Source: Bacteroidetes bacterium 2013_40CM_41_45 (GTDB taxonomy: Bacteria > Bacteroidota > Bacteroidia > AKYH767-A > 2013-40CM-41-45). Taken from it: a stretch of 64,000 nt of DNA. The notes beneath the pieces were generated by a model, which was not told the origin of the DNA, made no database searches, and saw only the letters and a program-made list of their open reading frames with translations. The translations under genes were made by a program, and so were the position numbers. Positions 8,442 through 16,734 of this stretch are shown in pieces; position 1 is the stretch's first letter; each line of letters starts with the position of its first letter. The stretch is taken from positions 124,001-188,000 of the forward strand of contig NGFH01000011.1 of assembly GCA_002215675.1 (NCBI GenBank). The letters are read 5' to 3'.

Positions 8442-8466
8442 TCCGAAACGCTGCAGAGTTCGTATG
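8442..8466 (+). promoter_or_regulatory. Putative ECF promoter of the TPR-HupE operon
   Basis: TCCGAA (8442-8447), 13 bases, CGTATG (8461-8466), 31 bases before the ATG of the TPR gene. Identical hexamers and spacing to the motif before the DUF4331 gene. The flanking AAAAA before TCCGAA and AATCACTRAC in the leader are also shared, so an ancient duplication of the leader is an alternative to selection on sigma binding. Confidence 0.7.
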
Positions 8467-8497
8467 TTTTGCTGTTGACCCAAATCAATCACTGACC

Positions 8498-9823
8498 ATG
8501 AAAAAAAATACAGCATACATTTTCCTCTCAGGATTTTTTATCCTCTTTATTGCGCTCATCATTATTTTCGGGCGTGAAGAAAAAATTCCTGAGCTTAAAG
8601 AACGCAGTAAGGAAATTTCCAATTCAACGGAATGGCTCAATACTAAAGCCGCTGTTGAAGGACTTAGAGCAAAGCTGAGAGCGAATCCTGATGATAAGAA
8701 AACCAAACTTAATCTTGCGCTTGCCTATATACAGGAGTCGCGCATCACGGGCAATCATGCGTATTATGACAAAGCATCGCTGCAGCTTATAGATGAAATC
8801 CTCCGCAAGGATGAAAATAATTTTGACGCAGTTTGCGCCAAAGCAACCCTGTTGTTGTCTCAACATCATTTCACAGAAGCTCTTGTTGAGGGCAAACGTG
8901 CGGTTACATTAAATCCATATTCAGCTTTTGGCTACGGGATTCTTACCGATGCAAACGTTGAGCTTGGCAACTATGAGGAAGCGATTCTTGCTGCGGACAA
9001 GATGAATTCCATTCGTCCGGATTTGCGTTCGTATTCCCGCATTTCATATCTGCGGGAAATTTTCGGAGATAATATTGGAGCGCGTGATGCGATGAAGCAT
9101 GCCGTTGAATCGGGTATTCCCGGCCTGGAGCAAACGGAATGGTGCAGAGTTTATTACGGAAAATTATTTGAGCAAACAGGAGACCTGGCCCATGCGCAGG
9201 AACAGTATTTAACATCGCTGAATGACCGTCCCGATTATGCGTATGCTCTCGCAGGGCTTGGAAGAATTGACAAAGCGAAGGGCAATTACCATCAGGCCAT
9301 TGACTACTTTACAAAAGGAAAAATTGTTTTGGCAGATTATTCTTTCAGCGAAGAGCTTGCAGAGCTTTATGATGAGACTAACCAAAAAAGTAAGGCAGAA
9401 CAGGAATTAAATGAGGCGCTGCAATTGCTCGGGGCAAATTCAAAAAGTGAATCGCAAAACATTCACGGGCATTATGCAGACAGGGAACTTGCCTTGCTTT
9501 ATTTGAAGAAAGGCGATTCAGAGCTTGCATTAAAACATGCTCTTTTGGAATGCAACCGCAGGCCGGCTAACATTGATGTGAACCAAGCGCTTGCGTGGGT
9601 TTACTATCAAAGAAAAGAAATGAAAGAAGCGAATAAATGCATTGATGTTTCCCTGAAAACAAATTCAAAAAACCCGGTTTTGCTTTACCGCGCAGGATTG
9701 ATAAAAGCGGGCAACGGATATCTCAATGAGGGAATAGCACTGATGAATGAGGCATTAAACATAAACCCCTTTCTCGATTCAAGACTTAAACGGGAAGGAA
9801 TGCAATATCTCGCTTCAAGATGA
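8498..9823 (+). CDS. Membrane-anchored tetratricopeptide repeat protein
   Basis: A 441-residue protein with an N-terminal membrane anchor or signal (about 7-27, IFLSGFFILFIALIIIFG) and at least eight TPR-like helical pairs after it (for example LNLALAYIQESRI, AVCAKATLLLSQHHFTEAL, YALAGLGRIDKAKGNYHQAI, LLYLKKGDSELALKHAL). TPRs mediate protein contacts; no enzyme domain is seen, so its role is probably scaffolding at the inner membrane or in the periplasm. The stop overlaps the start of the HupE-like gene (ATGA), so the two are translationally coupled. The putative ECF promoter puts it in the same regulon as the DUF4331 gene. Specific function unknown. Confidence 0.85.
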   Translation: MKKNTAYIFLSGFFILFIALIIIFGREEKIPELKERSKEISNSTEWLNTKAAVEGLRAKLRANPDDKKTKLNLALAYIQESRITGNHAYYDKASLQLIDEILRKDENNFDAVCAKATLLLSQHHFTEALVEGKRAVTLNPYSAFGYGILTDANVELGNYEEAILAADKMNSIRPDLRSYSRISYLREIFGDNIGARDAMKHAVESGIPGLEQTEWCRVYYGKLFEQTGDLAHAQEQYLTSLNDRPDYAYALAGLGRIDKAKGNYHQAIDYFTKGKIVLADYSFSEELAELYDETNQKSKAEQELNEALQLLGANSKSESQNIHGHYADRELALLYLKKGDSELALKHALLECNRRPANIDVNQALAWVYYQRKEMKEANKCIDVSLKTNSKNPVLLYRAGLIKAGNGYLNEGIALMNEALNINPFLDSRLKREGMQYLASR

Positions 9824-10500
9824 AAACCGGAAAATATTTTTCAAGAAATAAATTTTTTTTCACAGTAATAATTTTATTGTTGATGTCGCTGTGCGCATCC
9901 GCTCATGTTACTTCTTATGATTTTGCACAGATGAGCAAAGGAGCCATCGGCTGGATTTACCTGCAGCTTGGATTCACCCACATTCTTCCGAACGGTTACG
10001 ACCACGTTTTATTTATTCTCGGATTATTCCTGCTTAGCCCCCGTCTAAAACCGTTGCTTTGGCAGGCGACAGCATTTACGGTTGCGCACAGCATTACCCT
10101 GGGGCTTGCCATGTCTGGAAAAATAAATCCCCTTCCTTCCGTTACCGAGCCGTTGATTGCATTATCCATTGCTTTTGTTGCAGCAGAAAATATTCTCCTC
10201 AACGAATTAAAATGGTGGCGGATTCTTATTGTATTTTGTTTCGGGCTGATTCACGGCTGCGGTTTTGCTACCGCGCTCCAGGAAATGGGACTGCCGGATA
10301 AAGATTTTTTTCTTTCCCTGGTTTCTTTTAATGCAGGTGTTGAGCTTGGCCAAATAACCGTTATAGCAACGGCTTATATCCTTATCGGAAAATGGTTCGG
10401 AGAGAAAGTATGGTACAAAAAGAGAATAGTAATTCCTGTATCTGCAATGATTTCCGCTGTTGCCCTTTACTGGACAGTAGAAAGAATTTTTATCGGCTGA
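9820..10500 (+). CDS. HupE/UreJ family membrane protein
   Basis: A 226-residue integral membrane protein with a cleavable-looking N-terminal segment (about 9-28) and some six further hydrophobic helices. Family signatures are NGYDHVLFILGLFLLS, TAFTVAHSITLGLA and FGLIHGCGFATAL, with conserved histidines likely to bind metal. HupE and UreJ relatives move nickel or cobalt, but no hydrogenase or urease genes are here, so the substrate is open. It overlaps the TPR gene by four bases and is convergent with the HlyD-like gene (2-base gap). Being inside the putative ECF regulon suggests a role linked to the DUF4331 surface protein rather than to hydrogenase assembly. Confidence 0.87.
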   Translation: MKTGKYFSRNKFFFTVIILLLMSLCASAHVTSYDFAQMSKGAIGWIYLQLGFTHILPNGYDHVLFILGLFLLSPRLKPLLWQATAFTVAHSITLGLAMSGKINPLPSVTEPLIALSIAFVAAENILLNELKWWRILIVFCFGLIHGCGFATALQEMGLPDKDFFLSLVSFNAGVELGQITVIATAYILIGKWFGEKVWYKKRIVIPVSAMISAVALYWTVERIFIG

Positions 10501-10502
10501 AA

Positions 10503-11918
10503 TTATTTTTTCTCTTCACCTTTAAACAACTCTTCTTTTTTCACCACTTCCACCAGGCTACCGTCTTTTAATTGCCGTGACAGCGCATTGTAAGGAGCAA
10601 TTACGACTTCTTCAGTGCCTGTAAGTCCGCTGTCAATCTGCATAAAATTTAAATCCTGGATTCCAATTTTAACTGCCTTCAATTTTGCTTTGCCTTTTTC
10701 AATTACAAATACGCATTCAACTTTATTTTTATCCTTCTCATCATCGGGCAGCTTTGCGGAGCTGACTTCTCCTGACGAACTTACTTCAACTTCTTTGTTT
10801 TTTTCTGCCCTATCTTTTTTGTTTTTATCCCCGGCTTTCTTTTCAGCTGTTGTATCGCGCGTGGTTACTGCCTGGATAGGAACTGAAATAACATTTTTCG
10901 CTCTCTTTGTTTGTATTTCCACCGTAGCAGACATGCCCGGGAAGAAAACCGGTTTAATGGAATTGTCCTTGCTCATCAAATCGTTATATGATTCCTTAAT
11001 CACGCGGATGAGAACAGTAAAGTTTGTCACCTGGTCTGCACTCTTGCCAATGATGTTGGCGCTGTTCGCCACCTCTGTAACAATTCCCTTAAACTTCCTG
11101 TCTGGGTACGCATCCACTTCTATCAGCGTAGTGTCATTTAAGTTTACGCGGACAATATCGTTTTCATTAACATCCACATTCACCTGCATTTCGTTAAGGT
11201 TGCTAAGCGACATGATTTCTGTTCCCGCAAACTGCGAAGTGCCTACCACTCTTTCTCCTTTCCTGTTATTGAGCTTTGAAATGGTTGCATCAACCGGAGA
11301 AAAGATAGAGGTCTTAAGCAGGTTATCCCTCGACTCCTTCAGCGCGGCTTCCGCACTGGTTACATTGTATTCCGATGCTTTTACATTCTGAACAGCTGCT
11401 TCGTATTCACCTTTTGCAGCATCGAGAGCCGCCTGCACATTTTCATACTCGGCGGATGAAATCATTTTCTGGTCGAAAAGTTTTTTGTTGCGGTCGAAAT
11501 TGAGTTGCGATTTATCGAGCTGTGATTTTGCCTGGTCCTGGCGTGCTTTTGCACTGAGAAGATTTGCTTTGGCCGTGCTTACTGCTGCATCAGAACGCTC
11601 CAGCAGCGATTCGTAAATATCAGGTTTTATTTTTGCAAGTAGTTGTCCTTTGGTTACGCGGTCGCCAACCTTCACAGGCAGCTCCACAATTTCTCCTGAA
11701 ACATCCGGGCTTATTTTCACTTCTGTTTCGGGCTCAACTTTTCCGCTGGCAGTCACCGTTTCTATAATGTTTCTCTTCGCTGCTTTTTCTGCTGCAACTT
11801 TTATCACATCCCCTTTACCAAACCATCCCGCGCTCTTTCCTACAACAAGGAAAACAATAAGTGCAATTGTGACAATAATGGGCCAGCGAAAGAATTTATT
11901 TTTTGGCAGTATATTCAT
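10503..11918 (-). CDS. Efflux transporter periplasmic adaptor (HlyD/MacA-like)
   Basis: A 471-residue membrane fusion protein that would link an inner-membrane pump to TolC. One N-terminal transmembrane helix (about 12-31) is followed by a lipoyl-like half (VTASGKVEPETEVKISPDVSG, then VKVGDRVTKGQLLAKI). A long coiled-coil hairpin covers about 100-200, then comes the second lipoyl half and the beta-barrel (PGMSATVEIQTKRAKNVISV). A charged low-complexity insertion (about 355-400, rich in Lys, Glu, Asp) interrupts the barrel region. The gene follows tolC by 6 bases. No ABC or RND pump subunit follows, since the next gene is convergent, so the pump must be elsewhere. Confidence 0.9.
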   Translation of the reverse strand: MNILPKNKFFRWPIIVTIALIVFLVVGKSAGWFGKGDVIKVAAEKAAKRNIIETVTASGKVEPETEVKISPDVSGEIVELPVKVGDRVTKGQLLAKIKPDIYESLLERSDAAVSTAKANLLSAKARQDQAKSQLDKSQLNFDRNKKLFDQKMISSAEYENVQAALDAAKGEYEAAVQNVKASEYNVTSAEAALKESRDNLLKTSIFSPVDATISKLNNRKGERVVGTSQFAGTEIMSLSNLNEMQVNVDVNENDIVRVNLNDTTLIEVDAYPDRKFKGIVTEVANSANIIGKSADQVTNFTVLIRVIKESYNDLMSKDNSIKPVFFPGMSATVEIQTKRAKNVISVPIQAVTTRDTTAEKKAGDKNKKDRAEKNKEVEVSSSGEVSSAKLPDDEKDKNKVECVFVIEKGKAKLKAVKIGIQDLNFMQIDSGLTGTEEVVIAPYNALSRQLKDGSLVEVVKKEELFKGEEKK

Positions 11919-11924
11919 AATGGA

Positions 11925-13337
11925 TTAAAAGGTTAAAGGTTTTCCCTGGTAAAAATCAAGAACTTTTATTTTGAAAATCAAATCGTATTTCGCCTGTAAT
12001 AAGTCAGCTTCGGCTTTGGTGTAATTATTTTTTGAAAGTAAAAAATCATACGTGTTAATCATTCCCAAATCAAACTTTTGCAGGTTGAATTGATAGGACT
12101 CGCTTAATGCTTCTTCACTTTTCTGCGCAGCAGCAAGACGGTTGCTTGCAGTCACCACATCGCTGACGGCTTGCTGAACGCTTTTATAAAGTGTTTTCCG
12201 AACTGACTCATGATTTAGCTGCGCCTGGTGAAAAGAAATTTTTGACCTTTGAATAGCGCTTCGCGTTGCCCACCCGTTAAAAAGCGGAATTACAAGACTA
12301 AATCCTATTGACTTACTAAGGTTTTCATCAAGCTGGTCTCTGAAAGGTGTTTTTTCATACGAAGGAATCACGTCAAGTGTGTAAACCGCCTCAAGCGATT
12401 GAGTAAAACCGATAAGAGTAGTATCATAAGCAAGAGAAGTAAATCTTCGTCCTGAAGAAGAATAAGCGGTGCTGATGGAGCCGCTCAAAGACAAACGGGG
12501 AGACATCCCGCCTCGTGCAATGGATAAGCCTTTCTTGGCGCTTTCTACTTTATACTCTGAGCTTTTTATTTCTGGCTGGGTTTTTAAAGCGGCATCGTAA
12601 ATAGTGGAAACGTTTATGGCAGAAACATCTATTGCCGGAACGGCAAATGAAACCGTGTCAATGGAAAACCCTGTAGTGGTTTCCAGCTCAAGCAGCTGCG
12701 CGAGCGAAAGTATTGCCTGGTCATACTGCGACTGGGCATTTACAAGACGCAATTCATCCGATGCATATTGCGCCTCCAAATCGAGCAGGTTGCCGCGCGA
12801 TGCAGCGCCAAGCTTTTCCATTTCCACCATTCTATCCCGCTGAACTTTGCTTGCTTCGGTTTGCTCCTGCGCCTGCTTTAGCAGGTCTTTATTATAAAGA
12901 ACCTGTAAATAAAATGTAACGACATTAAGCGAAATATCATTCTGTATTTTCTGCAAATCATATTTGGAAGAAAGGTAATTGAGGTTGCTTTGTTTCAGCG
13001 AATTCTGAAGCTGGAATCCTTCAAATAGAACAAGCGAGCTTGTGAGAGAGAAATTATTGGAGCGGATTTGGCTGGTGGTAAACTGGTACGTGGTGGGGTC
13101 AACGCTTCTTCCGAAATAATAATTATGGTTGGCTCCTGCATTGAGCGTAGGAAACATTCCGGCAACCGCCTCGTTTTTGCTTACCTCCGTAAGTTCTTTA
13201 GTCAACTCTGCCTGCTTGATTTGTATATTATTTTTCAACGCATGTTCAATACATTCCTGCAATGTCCATACCTTCTGCGCATGCGTTAAGCACGGAATAA
13301 GTAATAAACCGAAAAGAAGCCTGCTGAACTTTTGCAT
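11925..13337 (-). CDS. TolC family outer membrane protein
   Basis: A 470-residue outer-membrane efflux channel. A signal peptide (about 1-20) ends in LTHA with Gln as the predicted first mature residue. The mature part begins WTLQECIEHALKNNIQIKQAE, the usual start of TolC-family proteins in Bacteroidota, and shows the two helical repeats: the first includes LDLEAQYASDELRLVNAQSQ, the second ends with LGMINTYDFLLSKNNYTKAEAD. It is the first gene of a two-gene operon with the HlyD-like adaptor. Start is the ATG at 13335-13337. Confidence 0.93.
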   Translation of the reverse strand: MQKFSRLLFGLLLIPCLTHAQKVWTLQECIEHALKNNIQIKQAELTKELTEVSKNEAVAGMFPTLNAGANHNYYFGRSVDPTTYQFTTSQIRSNNFSLTSSLVLFEGFQLQNSLKQSNLNYLSSKYDLQKIQNDISLNVVTFYLQVLYNKDLLKQAQEQTEASKVQRDRMVEMEKLGAASRGNLLDLEAQYASDELRLVNAQSQYDQAILSLAQLLELETTTGFSIDTVSFAVPAIDVSAINVSTIYDAALKTQPEIKSSEYKVESAKKGLSIARGGMSPRLSLSGSISTAYSSSGRRFTSLAYDTTLIGFTQSLEAVYTLDVIPSYEKTPFRDQLDENLSKSIGFSLVIPLFNGWATRSAIQRSKISFHQAQLNHESVRKTLYKSVQQAVSDVVTASNRLAAAQKSEEALSESYQFNLQKFDLGMINTYDFLLSKNNYTKAEADLLQAKYDLIFKIKVLDFYQGKPLTF

Positions 13338-13544
13338 AAAAATAGGGGGACGGCAAAAATATAAGAATTTTCGCAGGAGAGGAGGTAATCAAACCGAATT
13401 AACATTTATCCATTCAGGCGCCTCCTGCCAGATATGCAGAACCGGTTTCATCGCCGTGAAATTTATGAAGAATGTCTGTCGAAAATAACAATAAAAAAAC
13501 TGACATTTCCTCTTTCTGTATTTTAGCGCGCTGAAAATTATTTT

Positions 13545-14753
13545 ATGTCCAAAAAAGAAATAACACTTCTCATCATTCTTGGCGTCATCAACTTCACCAA
13601 CATTATGGATTTTATGATAATGATGCCGCTACAGGAATTTCTCGAAAAATCGTTCGCTATTACTCCAAAACAATTCGGCCTATTGGTTTCAGCTTACGCA
13701 TTCAGCGCTTTTGCCGCCAGTATGACGGCTTCCTTTCTTGTTGACCGTTTTGACAGGAAACATACACTTCTTATTGCCTTTGCAGGTTTGATACTAGGAA
13801 CACTCGGTTGCGGATTAGCGAACTCGTACGCAACACTCATGGCGTCCAGAATTATTGCAGGTTTATTCGGAGGGTTAATCAGTGCACAGGCGCTTGCCAT
13901 TGTTGGCGACACCTTCCCGTATGAAAAAAGAGGAAGAGCGACAGGATTACTTATGGCAGGTTTTGTCCTGGCAACCATTGCAGGCGTTCCATCAGGACTT
14001 TATATTGCAAACAAAACGAACTGGCAGGTTCCGTTTATCTGCATTGGGATATTAGGTGCAATTCTTTTAGTGATTTCTTCTTTTTTAGTCCCGAACCTGA
14101 AGGGTCATATCATGAGACACGAAGAAAGAAATGTTTTCAGGGTATATCAAAGTGTCTGGAAAAACCGCAATCAGCAGCTGGCGCTACTGATGATGATGAC
14201 GCTGGTCTATTCACACTTTGCAACAATTCCTTTCATCGCACCTTACCTTACCAAGAACACCGGATTCCTGCAGGAGCAACTTCCGCTGATGTATTTTTTT
14301 GGTGGAATTACTTCGCTGTTTGTCACACCGTTGGTGGGTAAGCTTTCCGATAAATTCGGCAAACATAAAATGTTTACCATTTTTATGCTTCTTGCCATCA
14401 TCCCTATCTTCCTGCTGACACATCTTAAACATGTTCCGTATTACGAAGTGCTTATGGTTACCACGTTGTTTTTTATTGTTGCAGGAGGACGCATGGTTCC
14501 TGCACAGGCGCTGGTGACTTCTGTAGTTCCCCCCGATATGCGAGGAGGATTTATGAATCTTAACTCTTCACTTCAGCAGCTTTCGCTGGGGCTTACTTCA
14601 TTTATTGGCGGAATGATTATAACGAAGAACACTGCAGGTGAATTGCAGCACTACGAAATTATAGGCTATATCAGCATTGCCATAGGTTTGATTTGCCTTC
14701 TGATAACACAGAAGGTTCAGGCAGTAGACATGAAGAGCGTGGATAAACTGTAG
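13545..14753 (+). CDS. Major facilitator superfamily transporter
   Basis: A 402-residue protein with about twelve transmembrane helices. The loop between helices 2 and 3 carries the MFS motif-A relative VDRFDRKHTLL, and the second half repeats it as GKLSDKFGKHKMF. Helix 4-5 contains RIIAGLFGGLISAQALAIVG and a glycine-rich GVPSGL, as in drug/proton antiporters of the DHA1 type. Substrate cannot be assigned. It starts at the ATG 13545 and lies 15 bases before murF, so the two may be cotranscribed, though a functional link is not evident. Confidence 0.9.
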   Translation: MSKKEITLLIILGVINFTNIMDFMIMMPLQEFLEKSFAITPKQFGLLVSAYAFSAFAASMTASFLVDRFDRKHTLLIAFAGLILGTLGCGLANSYATLMASRIIAGLFGGLISAQALAIVGDTFPYEKRGRATGLLMAGFVLATIAGVPSGLYIANKTNWQVPFICIGILGAILLVISSFLVPNLKGHIMRHEERNVFRVYQSVWKNRNQQLALLMMMTLVYSHFATIPFIAPYLTKNTGFLQEQLPLMYFFGGITSLFVTPLVGKLSDKFGKHKMFTIFMLLAIIPIFLLTHLKHVPYYEVLMVTTLFFIVAGGRMVPAQALVTSVVPPDMRGGFMNLNSSLQQLSLGLTSFIGGMIITKNTAGELQHYEIIGYISIAIGLICLLITQKVQAVDMKSVDKL

Positions 14754-14768
14754 GCAGTTCAACAAACC

Positions 14769-16079
14769 ATGACAGTTGATTCCTTATACGAAGTTTTCGT
14801 AAAGCATCCGCAGGTTTCTACGGATACGCGCACTGTAAAAAAAGACTCCATTTTTTTTGCGCTGCGCGGAGAAAAATTTGACGGAAATAAATTCGCGAAA
14901 GAAGCAGTGGAAAAAGGAGCGGCATATTCCGTCATAGATGACGTTGCTTTCAAAGCAGACGAAAGATTTATTTTGGTTGAAAATACTTTAACAGCATTAC
15001 AACAATTAGCTGCACATCACAGGAAGGAATTTGACATTCCTGTTATTGCTATTACCGGTTCCAACGGAAAAACTACTACCAAAGAATTGACACATGCGGT
15101 GCTGTCGAAAAAATTTTCTACGTATGCAACAAAAGGAAATCTGAATAATCACATCGGGGTTCCCTTGAGTTTGCTCGAGATGAATGAAAAGACGGAAATT
15201 GCCGTCATAGAAATGGGAGCGAATCATGTCGGAGAAATTGCCACGCTCTGCAAAATTGCAAATCCTGATTTCGGATTAATTACCAACGTAGGCAAAGCAC
15301 ATCTTGAAGGTTTTGGAGGATTTGAAGGAGTAAAAAAAGGTAAAGGAGAGTTGTATAATTTTATTGCAGCAAAAAACGAAACTATATTTATCAATGCAGA
15401 CAATTATGACCTGCTTTCGATGGCAAAAGCGGCAGGAATAAAAAATACAACTTCTTACGGAACTAAACCGGAATATGATTATTGGGGAAAAGTAACGGAA
15501 GAGTTTCCTGCATTGAAAATTTCGTGGAAGGCAAAAATGAATTCCAAAGAAAATAATATTCAAACCAATCTTAGCGGCAGCTATAACTTTGAAAATATTA
15601 TCGCGGCAGTTTGTATCGGGAATTATTTCGGAGTGGAAGCCGGAAAAATAAATGAAGCGGTTGAAGAATATCTCCCTTCCAATAATCGCTCGCAGGTAGT
15701 TACAAAAGACAGCAACACCATCATTCTTGACTGCTACAACGCTAATCCTACCAGCATGACGGCAGCGTTGGTTAATTTTTCCGGGATGAAAGCAAAAAAG
15801 AAAGTCGCTATTCTGGGTGACATGCTTGAATTGGGCAACGAAAGTGAAGCGTTACACCGCATCGTTATCGAGCAGGTGGATGGTTTATCGCTTGACGAAA
15901 TAATTTTAATAGGAAAAGAATTTGGTTCTGCTTTAAAGAAAGAAAAAATAGAGTGTAAAAACTTTCCTACAACCGAAGAGGCGAAAGAATACCTCTCTGC
16001 CCATAAATTTCAGGATGCCGTTATTCTTGTAAAAGGTTCGCGTGGCTCGCAGCTTGAAAAACTTTTCGAAGTTTTATAA
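14769..16079 (+). CDS. murF: UDP-N-acetylmuramoyl-tripeptide--D-alanyl-D-alanine ligase
   Basis: Adds D-Ala-D-Ala to the UDP-MurNAc-tripeptide, the last cytoplasmic step of peptidoglycan precursor synthesis. The 436 residues show the three Mur ligase domains. A short N-terminal UDP-binding part has VSTDTRTVKKDSIFFALRGE. The central ATPase has ITGSNGKTTTKE near residue 95, GNLNNHIGVPLSLL and VIEMGANHVGEI. The C-terminal domain has DCYNANPTSMTAAL and LGDMLELG. It is not in a dcw cluster, as often in Bacteroidota. A convergent PAP2-like gene follows at once. Confidence 0.95.
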   Translation: MTVDSLYEVFVKHPQVSTDTRTVKKDSIFFALRGEKFDGNKFAKEAVEKGAAYSVIDDVAFKADERFILVENTLTALQQLAAHHRKEFDIPVIAITGSNGKTTTKELTHAVLSKKFSTYATKGNLNNHIGVPLSLLEMNEKTEIAVIEMGANHVGEIATLCKIANPDFGLITNVGKAHLEGFGGFEGVKKGKGELYNFIAAKNETIFINADNYDLLSMAKAAGIKNTTSYGTKPEYDYWGKVTEEFPALKISWKAKMNSKENNIQTNLSGSYNFENIIAAVCIGNYFGVEAGKINEAVEEYLPSNNRSQVVTKDSNTIILDCYNANPTSMTAALVNFSGMKAKKKVAILGDMLELGNESEALHRIVIEQVDGLSLDEIILIGKEFGSALKKEKIECKNFPTTEEAKEYLSAHKFQDAVILVKGSRGSQLEKLFEVL

Positions 16080-16086
16080 ACTTTTT

Positions 16087-16734
16087 TTAAATTTTTGCCA
16101 GCAGGACTTTCTTTGAAAAAAGAAAACACAGCCACGTAAATAATGGTGCAGCAAGAATGTCTATAGTGTAATGCACCCGTTGAATCATCAAAAGTATTCC
16201 GATAATAACCGCAAATGCCAGGTATATTTTTTTGAAAACTCCTTTAGGAGAAGTGTAATAACAAAACAGGATGCTTGTCATGTGCCCTGAAAAAAATAAA
16301 TCGTGGGAAATAATTCTTCCCTGGTGCGTGAACAACTGTACAAACGGCTCACGGAGAGGAATATAATCCATTGGTGGTTCGAGCGGGAAAAGAGGAATGG
16401 TTATCATTCTTAAAAGGGTAACGATACAATAAGTCTGCATTCCTATAAGCAAAACTTTAGGGTTTTTTACAGAAATAATAAGCCACGATATAACTGCGAA
16501 ATACAGAATGGAAAAAATGGGAATTGAAACATTCGCCGCAGGGAGCAAGTCAAGTAAAGGGTCGTGTAGAAGTTTCCCCTGGCGTGATTCGATGAAATCG
16601 AAAAAGTAAGAAAATAGAAACATAAAACTGAACAAAACGCAAGCCGTGATAATAAACTGGATGCGGAAGCTTGGTTTACGCCAGTAATATTCCCATGCGG
16701 GAGAAAAATTCTCTCCTATCGTAATATTTTCCAT
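16087..16734 (-). CDS. PAP2-related membrane protein (sphingomyelin-synthase-like family)
   Basis: A 215-residue protein with about six transmembrane helices. The two active-site motifs resemble the PAP2_C/sphingomyelin-synthase type rather than classical PAP2: SHDLFFSGHMTSILF near residue 144, and QRVHYTIDILAAP near 187, giving the His-His-Asp set of lipid phosphatases/phosphotransferases. The substrate is likely a phospholipid or sphingolipid head group, but this is inferred. Its ATG overlaps the TGA of kmo by one base, so it is translated from the kynU-kmo transcript. That pairing has no obvious metabolic logic. Confidence 0.8.
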   Translation of the reverse strand: MENITIGENFSPAWEYYWRKPSFRIQFIITACVLFSFMFLFSYFFDFIESRQGKLLHDPLLDLLPAANVSIPIFSILYFAVISWLIISVKNPKVLLIGMQTYCIVTLLRMITIPLFPLEPPMDYIPLREPFVQLFTHQGRIISHDLFFSGHMTSILFCYYTSPKGVFKKIYLAFAVIIGILLMIQRVHYTIDILAAPLFTWLCFLFSKKVLLAKI

